DNA from: SIG673 sp045638685
GTDB lineage: Bacteria; Bacillota; Clostridia; Oscillospirales; CAG-272
NCBI GenBank assembly: GCA_045638685.1
Contig: JAZUBT010000007.1
Span: 62,001 to 126,000 of the forward strand
Length of the DNA: 64,000 nucleotides
Direction: 5' to 3'
Of the stretch, positions 6,915 through 15,006 are shown piece after piece. The notes beneath the pieces are model-generated. The model did not search any database. It worked only from the letters and a program-made list of their open reading frames with translations, and was not told the DNA's origin. The stretch's first letter is position 1. Every line of letters starts with the position of its first letter. A program made the translations under genes and the position numbers.

Positions 6915-7673
6915 TTATTTTGTCATTTTTCTACCTAATTCTGAAAAGCCGTTTTCAAGCCAAAGTATCTCTCCTCCACCGCTGCGTTCGTTCAAAAGCC
7001 CTTCCTTAAAGATAAGATTTTTAAGTCGTTTAGCCGCCCCTATGGCTCCGTCGTAAAAGCACGGTCTATATCCTAACGCCTTTTCTATCGCTTTTTTGGC
7101 AAACGGAAAATGCGTACACCCGAGAACAACCGCCGAAAATTTTAGTTTTCTGTACTGCGAAAACTCCGATTTAAGATAAGAAACGAGCGCGGGGCTGTCC
7201 TCCATTCCCGCTTCAACAAAGGATACTATTTTCTGAGTGGGCAAACAGACTATCCTGCTTTTCTCCGATGCAAGTGCCACAAGTCTTTTAAAGCGTTCCG
7301 TTTTCTCGGTTGCCTCGGTTGATAAAACAAGAATGTTTTTCCCCGAAAAATGACGTGCGGCGGGCATAACCGCAGGTTCAAGTCCTATAATAAGTGTATC
7401 GGGGTATCTTTTTCTTAGCGTGGTAACGGCGGCGGCGGTAGCGGTATTACAGGCAATAACGATAGCTTTACAGGGGTAAAGAAGGAGTTTTTTTACTGCG
7501 TTTTCGGTAAGGTGTATTATATCGCTCTCACTTTTCGTGCCGTACGGCGCGTTTTGAGTATCTGACAAATAGAGATAATTTTCTTTTGGAAGCAGTTTTT
7601 TTATCTCTTTTAAAACGCTTATACCTCCGACTCCGGAATCGATAATTCCTATCGGCAGACTTTTTTTATCCAA
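6915..7673 (-). CDS. murI: Glutamate racemase MurI
   Basis: MurI converts L- to D-glutamate for peptidoglycan. The first catalytic Cys lies in IACNTATAA and the second in VLGCTHFPF; the N-terminal IGIIDSGVGGISVLKEI and DTQNAPYG motifs are also classic. I place the start at the TTG at 7673, because an AGGGGTG ribosome-binding site lies 5 bp before it and the family usually begins a few residues before the PIGIIDSG motif. The alternative ATG at 7706 adds 11 residues, has no clear site, and its first codons would contain that ribosome-binding sequence. The protein is about 252 residues, normal for the family. Transcribed with the downstream methyltransferase-like gene. Confidence 0.93.
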   Translation of the reverse strand: MDKKSLPIGIIDSGVGGISVLKEIKKLLPKENYLYLSDTQNAPYGTKSESDIIHLTENAVKKLLLYPCKAIVIACNTATAAAVTTLRKRYPDTLIIGLEPAVMPAARHFSGKNILVLSTEATEKTERFKRLVALASEKSRIVCLPTQKIVSFVEAGMEDSPALVSYLKSEFSQYRKLKFSAVVLGCTHFPFAKKAIEKALGYRPCFYDGAIGAAKRLKNLIFKEGLLNERSGGGEILWLENGFSELGRKMTK

Positions 7674-7770
7674 AATTTCACCCCTTGACGTAGTAAGCTT
7701 TCTCATAATATTTTATTATGAAGGGGTGTTAAATATATCTTTATCGGACGCATACGCGCTTTTTATTTTA

Positions 7771-7799
7771 AGTATAACGCTTTTTTTCTTAAATTGCAA
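7771..7799 (-). promoter_or_regulatory. Sigma-A promoter of murI
   Basis: Minus strand: TTGCAA (7799-7794), 17-bp spacer, TATACT (7776-7771). It leaves a leader of about 90 nt before the TTG start. Confidence 0.7.
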
Positions 7800-7818
7800 T
7801 ATTTTTCACAAAATACTG

Positions 7819-7847
7819 TTGACTAAATTTTCCGAAAGTATTAAAAT
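7819..7847 (+). promoter_or_regulatory. Sigma-A promoter of the Nudix gene
   Basis: TTGACT (7819-7824), 17-bp spacer, TAAAAT (7842-7847). The leader to the Nudix start is about 135 nt with no clear structure. Confidence 0.6.
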
Positions 7848-7989
7848 TTATATAGTGTGTATAGGCTTTTGCCTTTTTTACTGGCCGGCGCCGCGACTTA
7901 AATTCTTCTTGGTCAGGGGCTGTAAGAAAAGCAAAGCGGAAAAATAAGCATTTTAATATAAAGCTACTACGTTTGAAAGGATATAGGCT

Positions 7990-8553
7990 ATGAATATTAA
8001 TAAAATCGAGGAAAACAAAAAGCTTTCCGAAAAAAAGCTTTCCAGAGAGGAGATATTTACGGGTAATATAGTCCACCTCATAAAGGATACGGTAGAGCTT
8101 CCGAACGGAAAAACCTCAACCAGAGAGGTAATACTTCATAACGGCGCGGTTTGTGTCGTACCGATAACCGACGACGGAGAAATTGTAATGGAGCGTCAGT
8201 TCCGTTACCCGTTTAATGATGTTATATGGGAAATTCCTGCGGGAAAGCTTGATAAGGGCGAGACAGATCCGCTCCTTGCCGCAAAGCGTGAGCTTCTTGA
8301 AGAAACGGGCTACACCGCAAAGGAATTTAAATTTATAGGCGAGTACTACCCCTCTCCCGCAATTCTCGGAGAGAGAATTTATATGTACGTCGCAACCGGT
8401 CTTAGCCTCGGAGAGCGCAGCCTTGACGAGGACGAGTTTCTTGACGTTATAAAAATCCCATTTGACGAGGTTATCGAAATGATAAAGCGTAATGAAATTC
8501 CCGACGGCAAAACGCAGGCGGCAGTGCTTAAAGCGATGGTTTTTAACGGGTAG
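7990..8553 (+). CDS. Nudix hydrolase, ADP-ribose pyrophosphatase type
   Basis: A 187-residue NudF-like enzyme that should cleave ADP-ribose to AMP and ribose 5-phosphate. The Nudix box runs from about residue 85 to 108 (GKLDKGE...RELLEETGY); it has one residue more between the first Glu and the Arg-Glu pair than the GX5EX7REUXEEXGU consensus. Upstream, REVILHNGAV and VMERQFRYPF and downstream YYPSPAILGERIYMYVA match the ADP-ribose branch. An AAAGG site precedes the ATG. The TAG stop codon lies inside the first unit of a 61-bp direct repeat. The gene stands alone. Confidence 0.9.
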   Translation: MNINKIEENKKLSEKKLSREEIFTGNIVHLIKDTVELPNGKTSTREVILHNGAVCVVPITDDGEIVMERQFRYPFNDVIWEIPAGKLDKGETDPLLAAKRELLEETGYTAKEFKFIGEYYPSPAILGERIYMYVATGLSLGERSLDEDEFLDVIKIPFDEVIEMIKRNEIPDGKTQAAVLKAMVFNG

Positions 8554-8700
8554 CACCCGGTGGCAAATGGCAACGGTTTAATTTGAGCAAACATAGCCAG
8601 CGTCGGCAGGTAAGCACCTGCGGGCAAATGGCGACGGTTTTATTTGAGCAAACATAGCCGGCATCGCTAAAACCAAGGCTTTGGCGGGTAGCACTCACGG
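8548..8700 (+). repeat. 61-bp tandem direct repeat, about 2.3 units
   Basis: A 43-bp core (GGCAAATGGC-A/G-ACGGTTT...GAGCAAACATAGCC...) occurs at 8562-8604 and 8623-8665, offset by 61 bp, differing at a few positions. Each core is preceded by a GGTA(A)GCAC word (8548, 8609), which appears a third time at 8686 without the core. The first unit contains the stop codon of the Nudix gene. No gene is seen in 8554-8881; the rest is unremarkable up to the terminator. Confidence 0.85.
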
Positions 8701-8810
8701 ACGTATAAGGTTAAATATTTTCGCTCGGTCAAAAGTGTCGGGCGTAGCCGTAAATGAAGTTTTTGCATTATTGTTTGCAATAATTAGCTTTCTTTCAAAA
8801 AGCGGGAAGA

Positions 8811-8847
8811 AAAAAGCCGAGATAAAAATCTCGGCTTTTTCTTTTTT
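8811..8847. terminator. Bidirectional terminator between the Nudix gene and sufB
   Basis: AAAAAGCCGAGAT - AAAA - ATCTCGGCTTTTT with T-runs on both strands; a perfect stem. Confidence 0.93.
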
Positions 8848-8881
8848 CGCTACGATAAAAATTCTTACGTTTTTTGTGGGA

Positions 8882-9799
8882 TTATTTAAGAAATCCGTCG
8901 ATAATAACGTTTTCCGCCTCATCGGGAGTAAGACCGAGAGTCTGAAGCTTTAAAAGCTGATCTCCGTTTATTCTACCGATAGCCGCCTCGTGTACTATCT
9001 GCGCGTCTCTGTGATTTGCCGCAATCTCAGGAATTGAACGGATATTGGAGTTATCCATAATAATAGAATCACACTGAATATGCGCGCGACAAGAGTTATT
9101 TCCTACCGCAATAGGGTTAAACACCTGCTTTGAGTCGTCCTTACCAACGGAACGCGAGATTATCTGCGCCGAAGAGTCCTCTCCGTCAAGATTTATCTCC
9201 ATATCCGACTGCGCAAACTGACTGCCGTGCGTCATAAGTCTCTCGGTAACCGTAAGCTTTGAATTTTTACCAAGATACGCGTTCATTTTTCTTACCGTAG
9301 AATCAACGCCCTTTATCTGTACCATTTCCATCTCGCAAACGGCATTTTCTCCAAGCGTTACCTCGGTGGCGGGGTTCATTATTCGCTCTCCCTTTCCGTC
9401 GCCCTCTCCGTAATGCTTTTCAACGTAACGGAGACGCGCGTTCTTTTCAATAAAGAACCTATGGATTCCGTCATGCCTTGAATCCTTGTCTCCACTATTA
9501 TGGATTCCGCAGCCCGCGACGATAAGAACGTCGGCGTCCTCGCCTACGTAGAAATCGTTATATACCATATCGTCTATTCCGGTTTCAGTTATAATTACCG
9601 GCATGTGAACCGACTCGTTCTTTGTTCCGGGCTTTATTCTTATGTCAATTCCAGCTTTATCCTCTTTTGTGATTATCTCTATATTTTCCGTGCTTCTTCT
9701 ACCGCCGCTACCACCGTTTTTGCGTATGTTATACGCGCCGGCGGGTATTTCGTGAAGTCCCGCGACCTGCGAAAGAAGCTCTTTATCTATCTTTTCCAT
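8882..9799 (-). CDS. sufB: Minimal Fe-S assembly scaffold, SufB/SufD family
   Basis: A 305-residue SufBD-family protein, much shorter than E. coli SufB (about 495). The C-terminal beta-helix core is clear: RMNAYLGKNSKLTVTERLM, RSVGKDDSKQVF, CRAHIQCDSIIMD and the terminal IVHEAAIGRINGDQLLKLQTLGL motif. It is the only SufB/D gene here and is paired with sufC, so the pair matches the minimal SufBC (SMS-like) system described for anaerobes and archaea. It probably forms a homodimeric scaffold for [4Fe-4S] cluster assembly with the SufC ATPase. Transcribed after sufC, with a 95-bp gap. Confidence 0.88.
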   Translation of the reverse strand: MEKIDKELLSQVAGLHEIPAGAYNIRKNGGSGGRRSTENIEIITKEDKAGIDIRIKPGTKNESVHMPVIITETGIDDMVYNDFYVGEDADVLIVAGCGIHNSGDKDSRHDGIHRFFIEKNARLRYVEKHYGEGDGKGERIMNPATEVTLGENAVCEMEMVQIKGVDSTVRKMNAYLGKNSKLTVTERLMTHGSQFAQSDMEINLDGEDSSAQIISRSVGKDDSKQVFNPIAVGNNSCRAHIQCDSIIMDNSNIRSIPEIAANHRDAQIVHEAAIGRINGDQLLKLQTLGLTPDEAENVIIDGFLK

Positions 9800-9894
9800 T
9801 TCAGTCTCCGTTCTACCGCTTTATTACTACGTTAATTCTTTTTTGGCTCCGTTTACAGACGTTTCGGTAATTGCCTTTCAACAATATTACCTAA

Positions 9895-10623
9895 TCAGTC
9901 AGCCTGCTTTTTGGCGGCGCAGCAGGGCGAAAATTCGCACATAAGCTTCGGAAGCATCTCCTTGCCGCTTCCTTGACTCTTGACCTTACCGTCGGCAATA
10001 ACAACCATTTCGTCGGCAAGAGACATTATTCTCTCCTGATGAGAAATGATAACCGTCGTACCGCTCGCCTCTTTTTGCATTTTCTTAAAGGTTTCAACAA
10101 GCATTGAAAAGCTCCAGAGGTCTATTCCGGCTTCAGGCTCATCAAAAATCGCAAGGTCAGGCTTTCTTACCATAAGAGTCGCGATTTCAATACGCTTCAT
10201 TTCTCCACCCGAAAGAGATGCATCAAGCTCTCTTTTTACGTATTCCGCGGAACAAAGTCCCACGCGACTGAGATACGCGCAGCTTTCCTTTTCACTTAAA
10301 GGCTTACCGGCCGCAAGAGAAAGCATCTTACTTACCGTAAGACCTTTAAATCTCGGCGGCTGCTGGAACGCATATCCTATACCGAGCTTCGCTCTCTCGG
10401 TTACCGACATGTCGGTTATATCCGTTCCGTTATATATTATTTTTCCCGACGTAGGCTTTTCAAGTCCCATAATAAGTCTTGCAAGCGTTGATTTTCCGCC
10501 GCCGTTAGGTCCCGTTATAACAACGAATTTCCCGTCGGCAACGGTAAGACTTACGTCATTAATAATTTCAAGAGTTTTGTCTCCGTCCTTTACCGTAAAG
10601 CAAAGGTTTTTAATTTCCAGCAT
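9895..10623 (-). CDS. sufC: Fe-S cluster assembly ATPase SufC
   Basis: A 242-residue ABC-type ATPase. Walker A GPNGGGKS at 38-45, Q-loop AFQQPPRF at 85-92, signature LSGGEMKR at 137-144, Walker B LAIFDEPEAGID at 157-168, and the switch His in IISHQE. The Q-loop sequence and the DEPEAGID motif (DEPDSGLD-like) are typical of SufC rather than a transporter ATPase. It drives conformational changes in SufB during cluster assembly in the cytoplasm. First gene of a sufC-sufB operon; no sufS, sufU or sufD lies nearby. The C-terminal tail contains CEFSPCCAAKK, which is Cys-rich and unusual. Confidence 0.93.
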   Translation of the reverse strand: MLEIKNLCFTVKDGDKTLEIINDVSLTVADGKFVVITGPNGGGKSTLARLIMGLEKPTSGKIIYNGTDITDMSVTERAKLGIGYAFQQPPRFKGLTVSKMLSLAAGKPLSEKESCAYLSRVGLCSAEYVKRELDASLSGGEMKRIEIATLMVRKPDLAIFDEPEAGIDLWSFSMLVETFKKMQKEASGTTVIISHQERIMSLADEMVVIADGKVKSQGSGKEMLPKLMCEFSPCCAAKKQAD

Positions 10624-10670
10624 TTTTCCTGTCCTTCCAAAAAAACATTAGTTTTATATATTTCTAATAT

Positions 10671-10699
10671 ATGATACCCCATTTTTAATTACTTGTCAA
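10671..10699 (-). promoter_or_regulatory. Sigma-A promoter of sufCB
   Basis: Minus strand: TTGACA (10699-10694), 17-bp spacer, TATCAT (10676-10671). An AT palindrome ATATAT-N5-ATATAT overlaps the expected transcription start and could be an operator, but AT-rich palindromes arise by chance. Confidence 0.75.
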
Positions 10700-10902
10700 T
10701 ACGGTTTATTAAAAGTTTTACATTTCTTCAAAACTTTACTGTATTTTATAATATAATTTTGTTGTATAATGTATAAGGTTATTTTTATATTTTTTAAAAC
10801 AAATAAACTCCGCGCTGTTTTTCTGCATGCAGCGTTTATACCCCAGTCAGAGGCTACATAAAAAATAAATTGCCGTATTTTACGGCGGAAGTGGAGAAAA
10901 AT

Positions 10903-12174
10903 ATGGACGTCATTGCAAAACCGTTTGGTTATCTCTTAAAATTTTGTTATGATATAACAAATAGCTACGCGCTCGCTCTCCTTATTTTCACATTTCTTTT
11001 TAAGCTTATTCTTCTGCCGCTGAGCATCAAACAACAAAAGGCGTCGCAGAGTCAGGCAAGAATAAGACCTAAGGAAATGGCGATAAGAAAGCGTTACGTC
11101 GGCAGAACCGACCAAAGCGCGAGAATGGAGCTTTCAAACGACCTTATGAAGCTCTATCAGGAGGAAAAGGTTTCCGCCGCGGGTGGCTGCCTGCCTCTTC
11201 TTATCCAAATTCCGATAATCTATATCCTTTATCAGATTATCACAAAGCCGCTTCAGTATATCTGTATGGCTTCCGTAACCGCTATCGGAGACTTAAGGAC
11301 TAAAATATTTGAGCTTTTCGGCACGGGAACCTTAAACGCGGCAAACACCTCGGAAAAAATACTTAAGCACTTTACCGACGCGGGAGGCGACTTAAATAAA
11401 TTCGGTATATCCGAAATTGAGATGCTGAGTGTTATGGAGAAAAACGGCTCGCAGTTTTCGGCTATTCTTGAGGGACACGGTCTTTCGGCAATGACTTATC
11501 CCGACTTCACTATTTTCAGAGGCGCTATAAACCTCGCCGAGCTTCCTACGTTTACAAGCATTATAATTTTAATCCCTCTTTTCGCCGCGCTTTTCCAATT
11601 CTTAGGCTCCTTTGTAATGAAGATATTTGGTCCTAAAATGGATATGTCAGCCCCCGGTGCGGAGCAGACGCAGAAAACAATGCTCTATATGAACATTATT
11701 TTCCCCTTAATGACCTTCTTTATGGCGCTTTCATTCCCCGCAATTCTCGGTCTTTACTGGATATATCAGAGCATTTTCGGAGCGATTACTCAGATAGCTC
11801 TTTACAAGTTATATCCGATTCCCGTATTCACCCCGGAGCAGATTGCCGAGGTTGAGTACGAAATGAACAAGAATTACGTTAAGCCTACCGTAAAATCCAC
11901 CGTCCGGTCTCTGCATAACATTGACGACGAGGTGCGCGAGGTAGAATACGCCGATAAAACCGACAGTGATACCGTCGATAACAGCGAAAGCAGCGTAAAC
12001 ACCGATACACCGGCACCAAAAGAGACTCTTCCGCCACGCAGAAGATATGATAAAAACGGAAATAAAATCCGCTCTCTCCACTTTATCGATGAGGACGAGG
12101 ACGAGATAACGGGTAGCGTATCCCCCGAAAACGGCGACGCACCCGAAACCGAAAAGGAAAACGGCGCAGAATAA
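10903..12174 (+). CDS. yidC: Membrane protein insertase, YidC/Oxa1 family
   Basis: A roughly 423-residue YidC-type insertase that places proteins into the cytoplasmic membrane. TM segments: YALALLIFTFLFKLILLPL (the family's TM1, with Lys where Arg is usual), GGCLPLLIQIPIIYILYQI, TSIIILIPLFAALFQF, and MNIIFPLMTFFMALSFPAILGLYWIYQSIFG. A segment of about 90 residues is inserted between the second and third TM. The C-terminal 110 residues are hydrophilic and acidic. The start at 10903 follows a GTGGAG site; a TTG-initiated longer form from 10870 is less likely. It stands alone, not next to rpmH-rnpA-jag, so the genome may have a second copy. Confidence 0.9.
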   Translation: MDVIAKPFGYLLKFCYDITNSYALALLIFTFLFKLILLPLSIKQQKASQSQARIRPKEMAIRKRYVGRTDQSARMELSNDLMKLYQEEKVSAAGGCLPLLIQIPIIYILYQIITKPLQYICMASVTAIGDLRTKIFELFGTGTLNAANTSEKILKHFTDAGGDLNKFGISEIEMLSVMEKNGSQFSAILEGHGLSAMTYPDFTIFRGAINLAELPTFTSIIILIPLFAALFQFLGSFVMKIFGPKMDMSAPGAEQTQKTMLYMNIIFPLMTFFMALSFPAILGLYWIYQSIFGAITQIALYKLYPIPVFTPEQIAEVEYEMNKNYVKPTVKSTVRSLHNIDDEVREVEYADKTDSDTVDNSESSVNTDTPAPKETLPPRRRYDKNGNKIRSLHFIDEDEDEITGSVSPENGDAPETEKENGAE

Positions 12175-12261
12175 AAGGCTACGGAGCAAAAGCTCTTTGA
12201 CTTTCCCTATTTTGACATTTATAAAACAACAGCACCCCAAAAACGAAAGGATTTCTTAAAT

Positions 12262-13815
12262 ATGAAGTTAAAAACGGGACTTATTTTCGTTTTATCCGTC
12301 CTTCTTCTTTGCGTAACGCTCACCGCCTGCAAAAAGGACGAGGAAACACCCGAACCGGATGACGGCGGAGACGATTATTCCGGCTCCATCGCTCCCGAGG
12401 ACGGAAACCAAAATCCGGGCGGAGAGGAAACCGAGGAACCGGTTGACGAGGGTGATCCGAACGCAACGTATGAAATTTTTACTGCGGAAGACTTAAAAAC
12501 AAAGCTCAAAATGAAGGGCACCTACGTTCTTAAGGCTGATATTGACCTTGGCGGCGCGGAGTGGAAACCTGTCGGAAGCAAGGCGCACCCGTTTGCGGGT
12601 ACCTTTAACGGCGGCGGTTTTAAAATTTCAAACTTCAAGGTAACCGAAAAGCCTGCCGTCAGTGAGGGCGACGTTTCTCTTGCCTTAAAGTACGCATACG
12701 GTGGGTTTTTCGGAGTAACGGAAAATGCGACTGTTAAGGACGTAACCTTTGACGGTATTACCGTTAATATCTCTTTAACCGAGGAAAATACGTTTATATA
12801 CGCCGGAACGGTTGTCGGATACGCAAAAAACACCGTGCTTAACGGTATTACGGTAACAAACACCGTGATTTCCGCACGAAGCGTAGAACATATAACTTAC
12901 GTCGGTGGACTGACCGGCTCGATGTGGACCTCCTCGGCAAATAACTGCTCTGTCAATGCGACGTTAAACGCAAAGGAGTCTCTTAATGACGCTTATTGCG
13001 GCGGAATTACGGGAGAATTAAGAGAAGAAAGTGCTCTTACGAGATGCTCCTCCGGCGGCTTGGTTTCATCGGTAGCAAAATACGGAAAATCATACGCAGG
13101 CGGTCTTATCGGATACTGCTCGTCAAGTAAAGTTTCAAAATGCGTAGCCGCTTCCGCGGTCAACGCAACAGTCAGCTCCCACTCCCCTGAAACGGGCAAA
13201 AAGGGCTCTGCCTACGCAGGCGGCTTTGCCGCAATTGTTACCGCACCAACGTTTAATAACAGATCGGAGTTTTCCGAGTCCTATACAACCGACACCTGTA
13301 CCGTTACCGCTACGGGAAACAAAAACGCCGCTTACGCAGGCGGATTTGCAGCTTACTCGGCATTCGGAATATATACCTACTGTTACAGCCGTTCAAACGT
13401 AACGGGCGAAAGCACGGCAGACGCCGTATATGCAGCCGGACTTATCGCAAATTTAATTAACTACGAGGACGACAAAAATGAAAAAGCCACCCCGTACCCA
13501 TACGATACCCGTATAGAGGAATGCTTTTCAACAGGAAACGTAAACGTTAAAATATCTACTATGGCTTATTTTATCGGAACGCTTATCTACACCGACTCGT
13601 CGGTTAAGGACAATTTTATACTTGAAAGCAGCTACTACCAGAATATGAATTTCTACATTAATAACACCATCGATAACGCTAACGATAAAATTCAGAAAGA
13701 CGGCAGCGCGATTACCTCGGCCACATACGGGAACCTCCACGTTCTTAATTGGAGCACCGACGTCTGGGAAATAAAGCCCGGCGACAGCTTCCCGACACTA
13801 AAGCCCGCGACGTAA
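12262..13815 (+). CDS. Secreted lipoprotein with GLUG-type repeats
   Basis: A 517-residue protein. It opens with a lipoprotein signal peptide ending LTAC (lipid-modified Cys23), then a Pro/Glu/Asp-rich linker to about residue 65. The remainder is made of beta-strand repeats containing YAGGLIGY, AYAGGFAAI, AYAGGFAAY and YAAGLIANL, the GLUG motif pattern, separated by Thr/Ser/Asn-rich strands. Such repeats build right-handed beta-solenoids in cell-surface proteins of gut bacteria, often in adhesion or sugar binding; no catalytic domain is visible. It follows yidC by 87 bp, so co-transcription is possible. The function is unknown. Confidence 0.8.
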   Translation: MKLKTGLIFVLSVLLLCVTLTACKKDEETPEPDDGGDDYSGSIAPEDGNQNPGGEETEEPVDEGDPNATYEIFTAEDLKTKLKMKGTYVLKADIDLGGAEWKPVGSKAHPFAGTFNGGGFKISNFKVTEKPAVSEGDVSLALKYAYGGFFGVTENATVKDVTFDGITVNISLTEENTFIYAGTVVGYAKNTVLNGITVTNTVISARSVEHITYVGGLTGSMWTSSANNCSVNATLNAKESLNDAYCGGITGELREESALTRCSSGGLVSSVAKYGKSYAGGLIGYCSSSKVSKCVAASAVNATVSSHSPETGKKGSAYAGGFAAIVTAPTFNNRSEFSESYTTDTCTVTATGNKNAAYAGGFAAYSAFGIYTYCYSRSNVTGESTADAVYAAGLIANLINYEDDKNEKATPYPYDTRIEECFSTGNVNVKISTMAYFIGTLIYTDSSVKDNFILESSYYQNMNFYINNTIDNANDKIQKDGSAITSATYGNLHVLNWSTDVWEIKPGDSFPTLKPAT

Positions 13816-13860
13816 AAAACACGGCTAAAGCAATAAAAATCCGCGCTTTCCGCGGTAATA

Positions 13861-13890
13861 AAAACCCCACCGCATAACGGTGGGGTTTTC
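13861..13890. terminator. Bidirectional terminator
   Basis: AAAACCCCACCG - CATAA - CGGTGGGGTTTT with flanking A/T runs; serves the lipoprotein gene and the convergent ECF-DUF1893 gene. Confidence 0.93.
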
Positions 13891-13902
13891 ATTTTGTCTT
13901 AT

Positions 13903-14877
13903 TTAATTACCGTTTGCCGCCCGAAGCTCCGCTATTTTTGCCTTAAGCGCCAGATACGCTTCCTTCCCGTCGTAAATATCCTTAACCGTTTCCTCCATAG
14001 GACATATTCCGTCGCCACTGCGGTTAACTATGTATTCGACAAGCTTATTGTATCTCACAGACACGCCGTGTTCATTAAACCATTCTACCGCCGCGCGGCT
14101 CATCGTAACTCCGTAGCAGCCTTTAACACCGCCGAGAGTCATTACCATAGCCGCCGCTTTTCCAATTATTTTATCAACGATATAACCGCCTTCAAGAAGT
14201 CCATCCTCGTAAAGCTTTATAACGGGCGCTATCCCTCTCGCGTTAACCGTATTTTCTATTACGTTTTCCCTTATAAGAACACAGGACGCGCTTTCCTCAA
14301 GTATCAAATTAACTGCCGAGGAGACGGCGTCTCTGTGCCTCCTTCTCGGATAATTCAGCACCGTAATGAATATAGCGGGAACGACTATAAGCTGAACGAT
14401 AATTCCCGGCATTCCCGTTATTAAAGAGGCTATAACCGTTGCCGCCTTAAGCGAACCGTCAAAGCGCAAAAGTAAGCTCATTGACAGTCCGTATATCGCT
14501 CTGCCCACTACCATTGCAGAAAGCATCGCGGGGTACATTCCAAGCTTATATTTACGGAGTGGGGTTTTATAATAAAGAAGTCCGGTTATAAGTCCGTAAG
14601 CTGTAAGCTCGATCGACATAAGCACTCCCGTCGGGTATAGTTCTGGCATTCCCGTTAAAACTCCGTTTATATACGGAAGCGTAAAGCCAAGTATTCCCGC
14701 GTATTTCCAGCCCGCAAGAAACCCGCAGAGAAATACCGGTATATGCATAGGAAGAAGAACGTTTCCTTTAATTCCGAGACCGTGAGCAAGGACGTAAGGT
14801 AGAATTAGTCCGAGCGCAAGCATTAGTCCCGAAATAACAAGCTTTTTACTATAATCTTTTATATTGTTTTCTCTCAT
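13903..14877 (-). CDS. ECF-type membrane domain fused to DUF1893
   Basis: Residues 1 to about 175 hold five or six TM helices (LVISGLMLALGLILPYVLAHGL, PVFLCGFLAGWKYAGILGF, and others) with the look of an ECF transporter S component that binds a vitamin-like substrate. Residues from about 185 match DUF1893: ASCVLI near its start, ARGIAPVIKLYEDG, VDKIIGKAAAMVMTLGGVKGCYG, MSRAAVEWFNEHGV and the C-terminal NRSGDGICPMEE. DUF1893 is normally a separate cytoplasmic protein of cytidine deaminase-like fold with unknown function. It lies 129 bp downstream of metH, same strand, so the substrate may be linked to methionine, folate or cobalamin; that is inference. No energising ECF ATPases are nearby. Confidence 0.78.
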   Translation of the reverse strand: MRENNIKDYSKKLVISGLMLALGLILPYVLAHGLGIKGNVLLPMHIPVFLCGFLAGWKYAGILGFTLPYINGVLTGMPELYPTGVLMSIELTAYGLITGLLYYKTPLRKYKLGMYPAMLSAMVVGRAIYGLSMSLLLRFDGSLKAATVIASLITGMPGIIVQLIVVPAIFITVLNYPRRRHRDAVSSAVNLILEESASCVLIRENVIENTVNARGIAPVIKLYEDGLLEGGYIVDKIIGKAAAMVMTLGGVKGCYGVTMSRAAVEWFNEHGVSVRYNKLVEYIVNRSGDGICPMEETVKDIYDGKEAYLALKAKIAELRAANGN

Positions 14878-14960
14878 TTTTCGTTTATCTGTTTTGTAAG
14901 CAAAGTGTTTTAGTTGAATATTAGTAGAGGGACGGCCTTGTCCTGTGGGCTCGACTTACG

Positions 14961-14979
14961 CTCAAAATGACACGTAAAA
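14961..14979. repeat. Short dispersed repeat, copy 1
   Basis: The 19-bp sequence CTCAAAATGACACGTAAAA also occurs at 62383-62401, both in intergenic DNA. It is too long to recur by chance and probably marks a degraded dispersed element. Confidence 0.6.
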
Positions 14980-15006
14980 CAAATTGAATTTACAATTTTG
15001 GCAGTC

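Noticed and set aside
7726..7947. 73-codon plus-strand frame
   Set aside because: It spans the divergent murI and Nudix promoters and has no credible start site.
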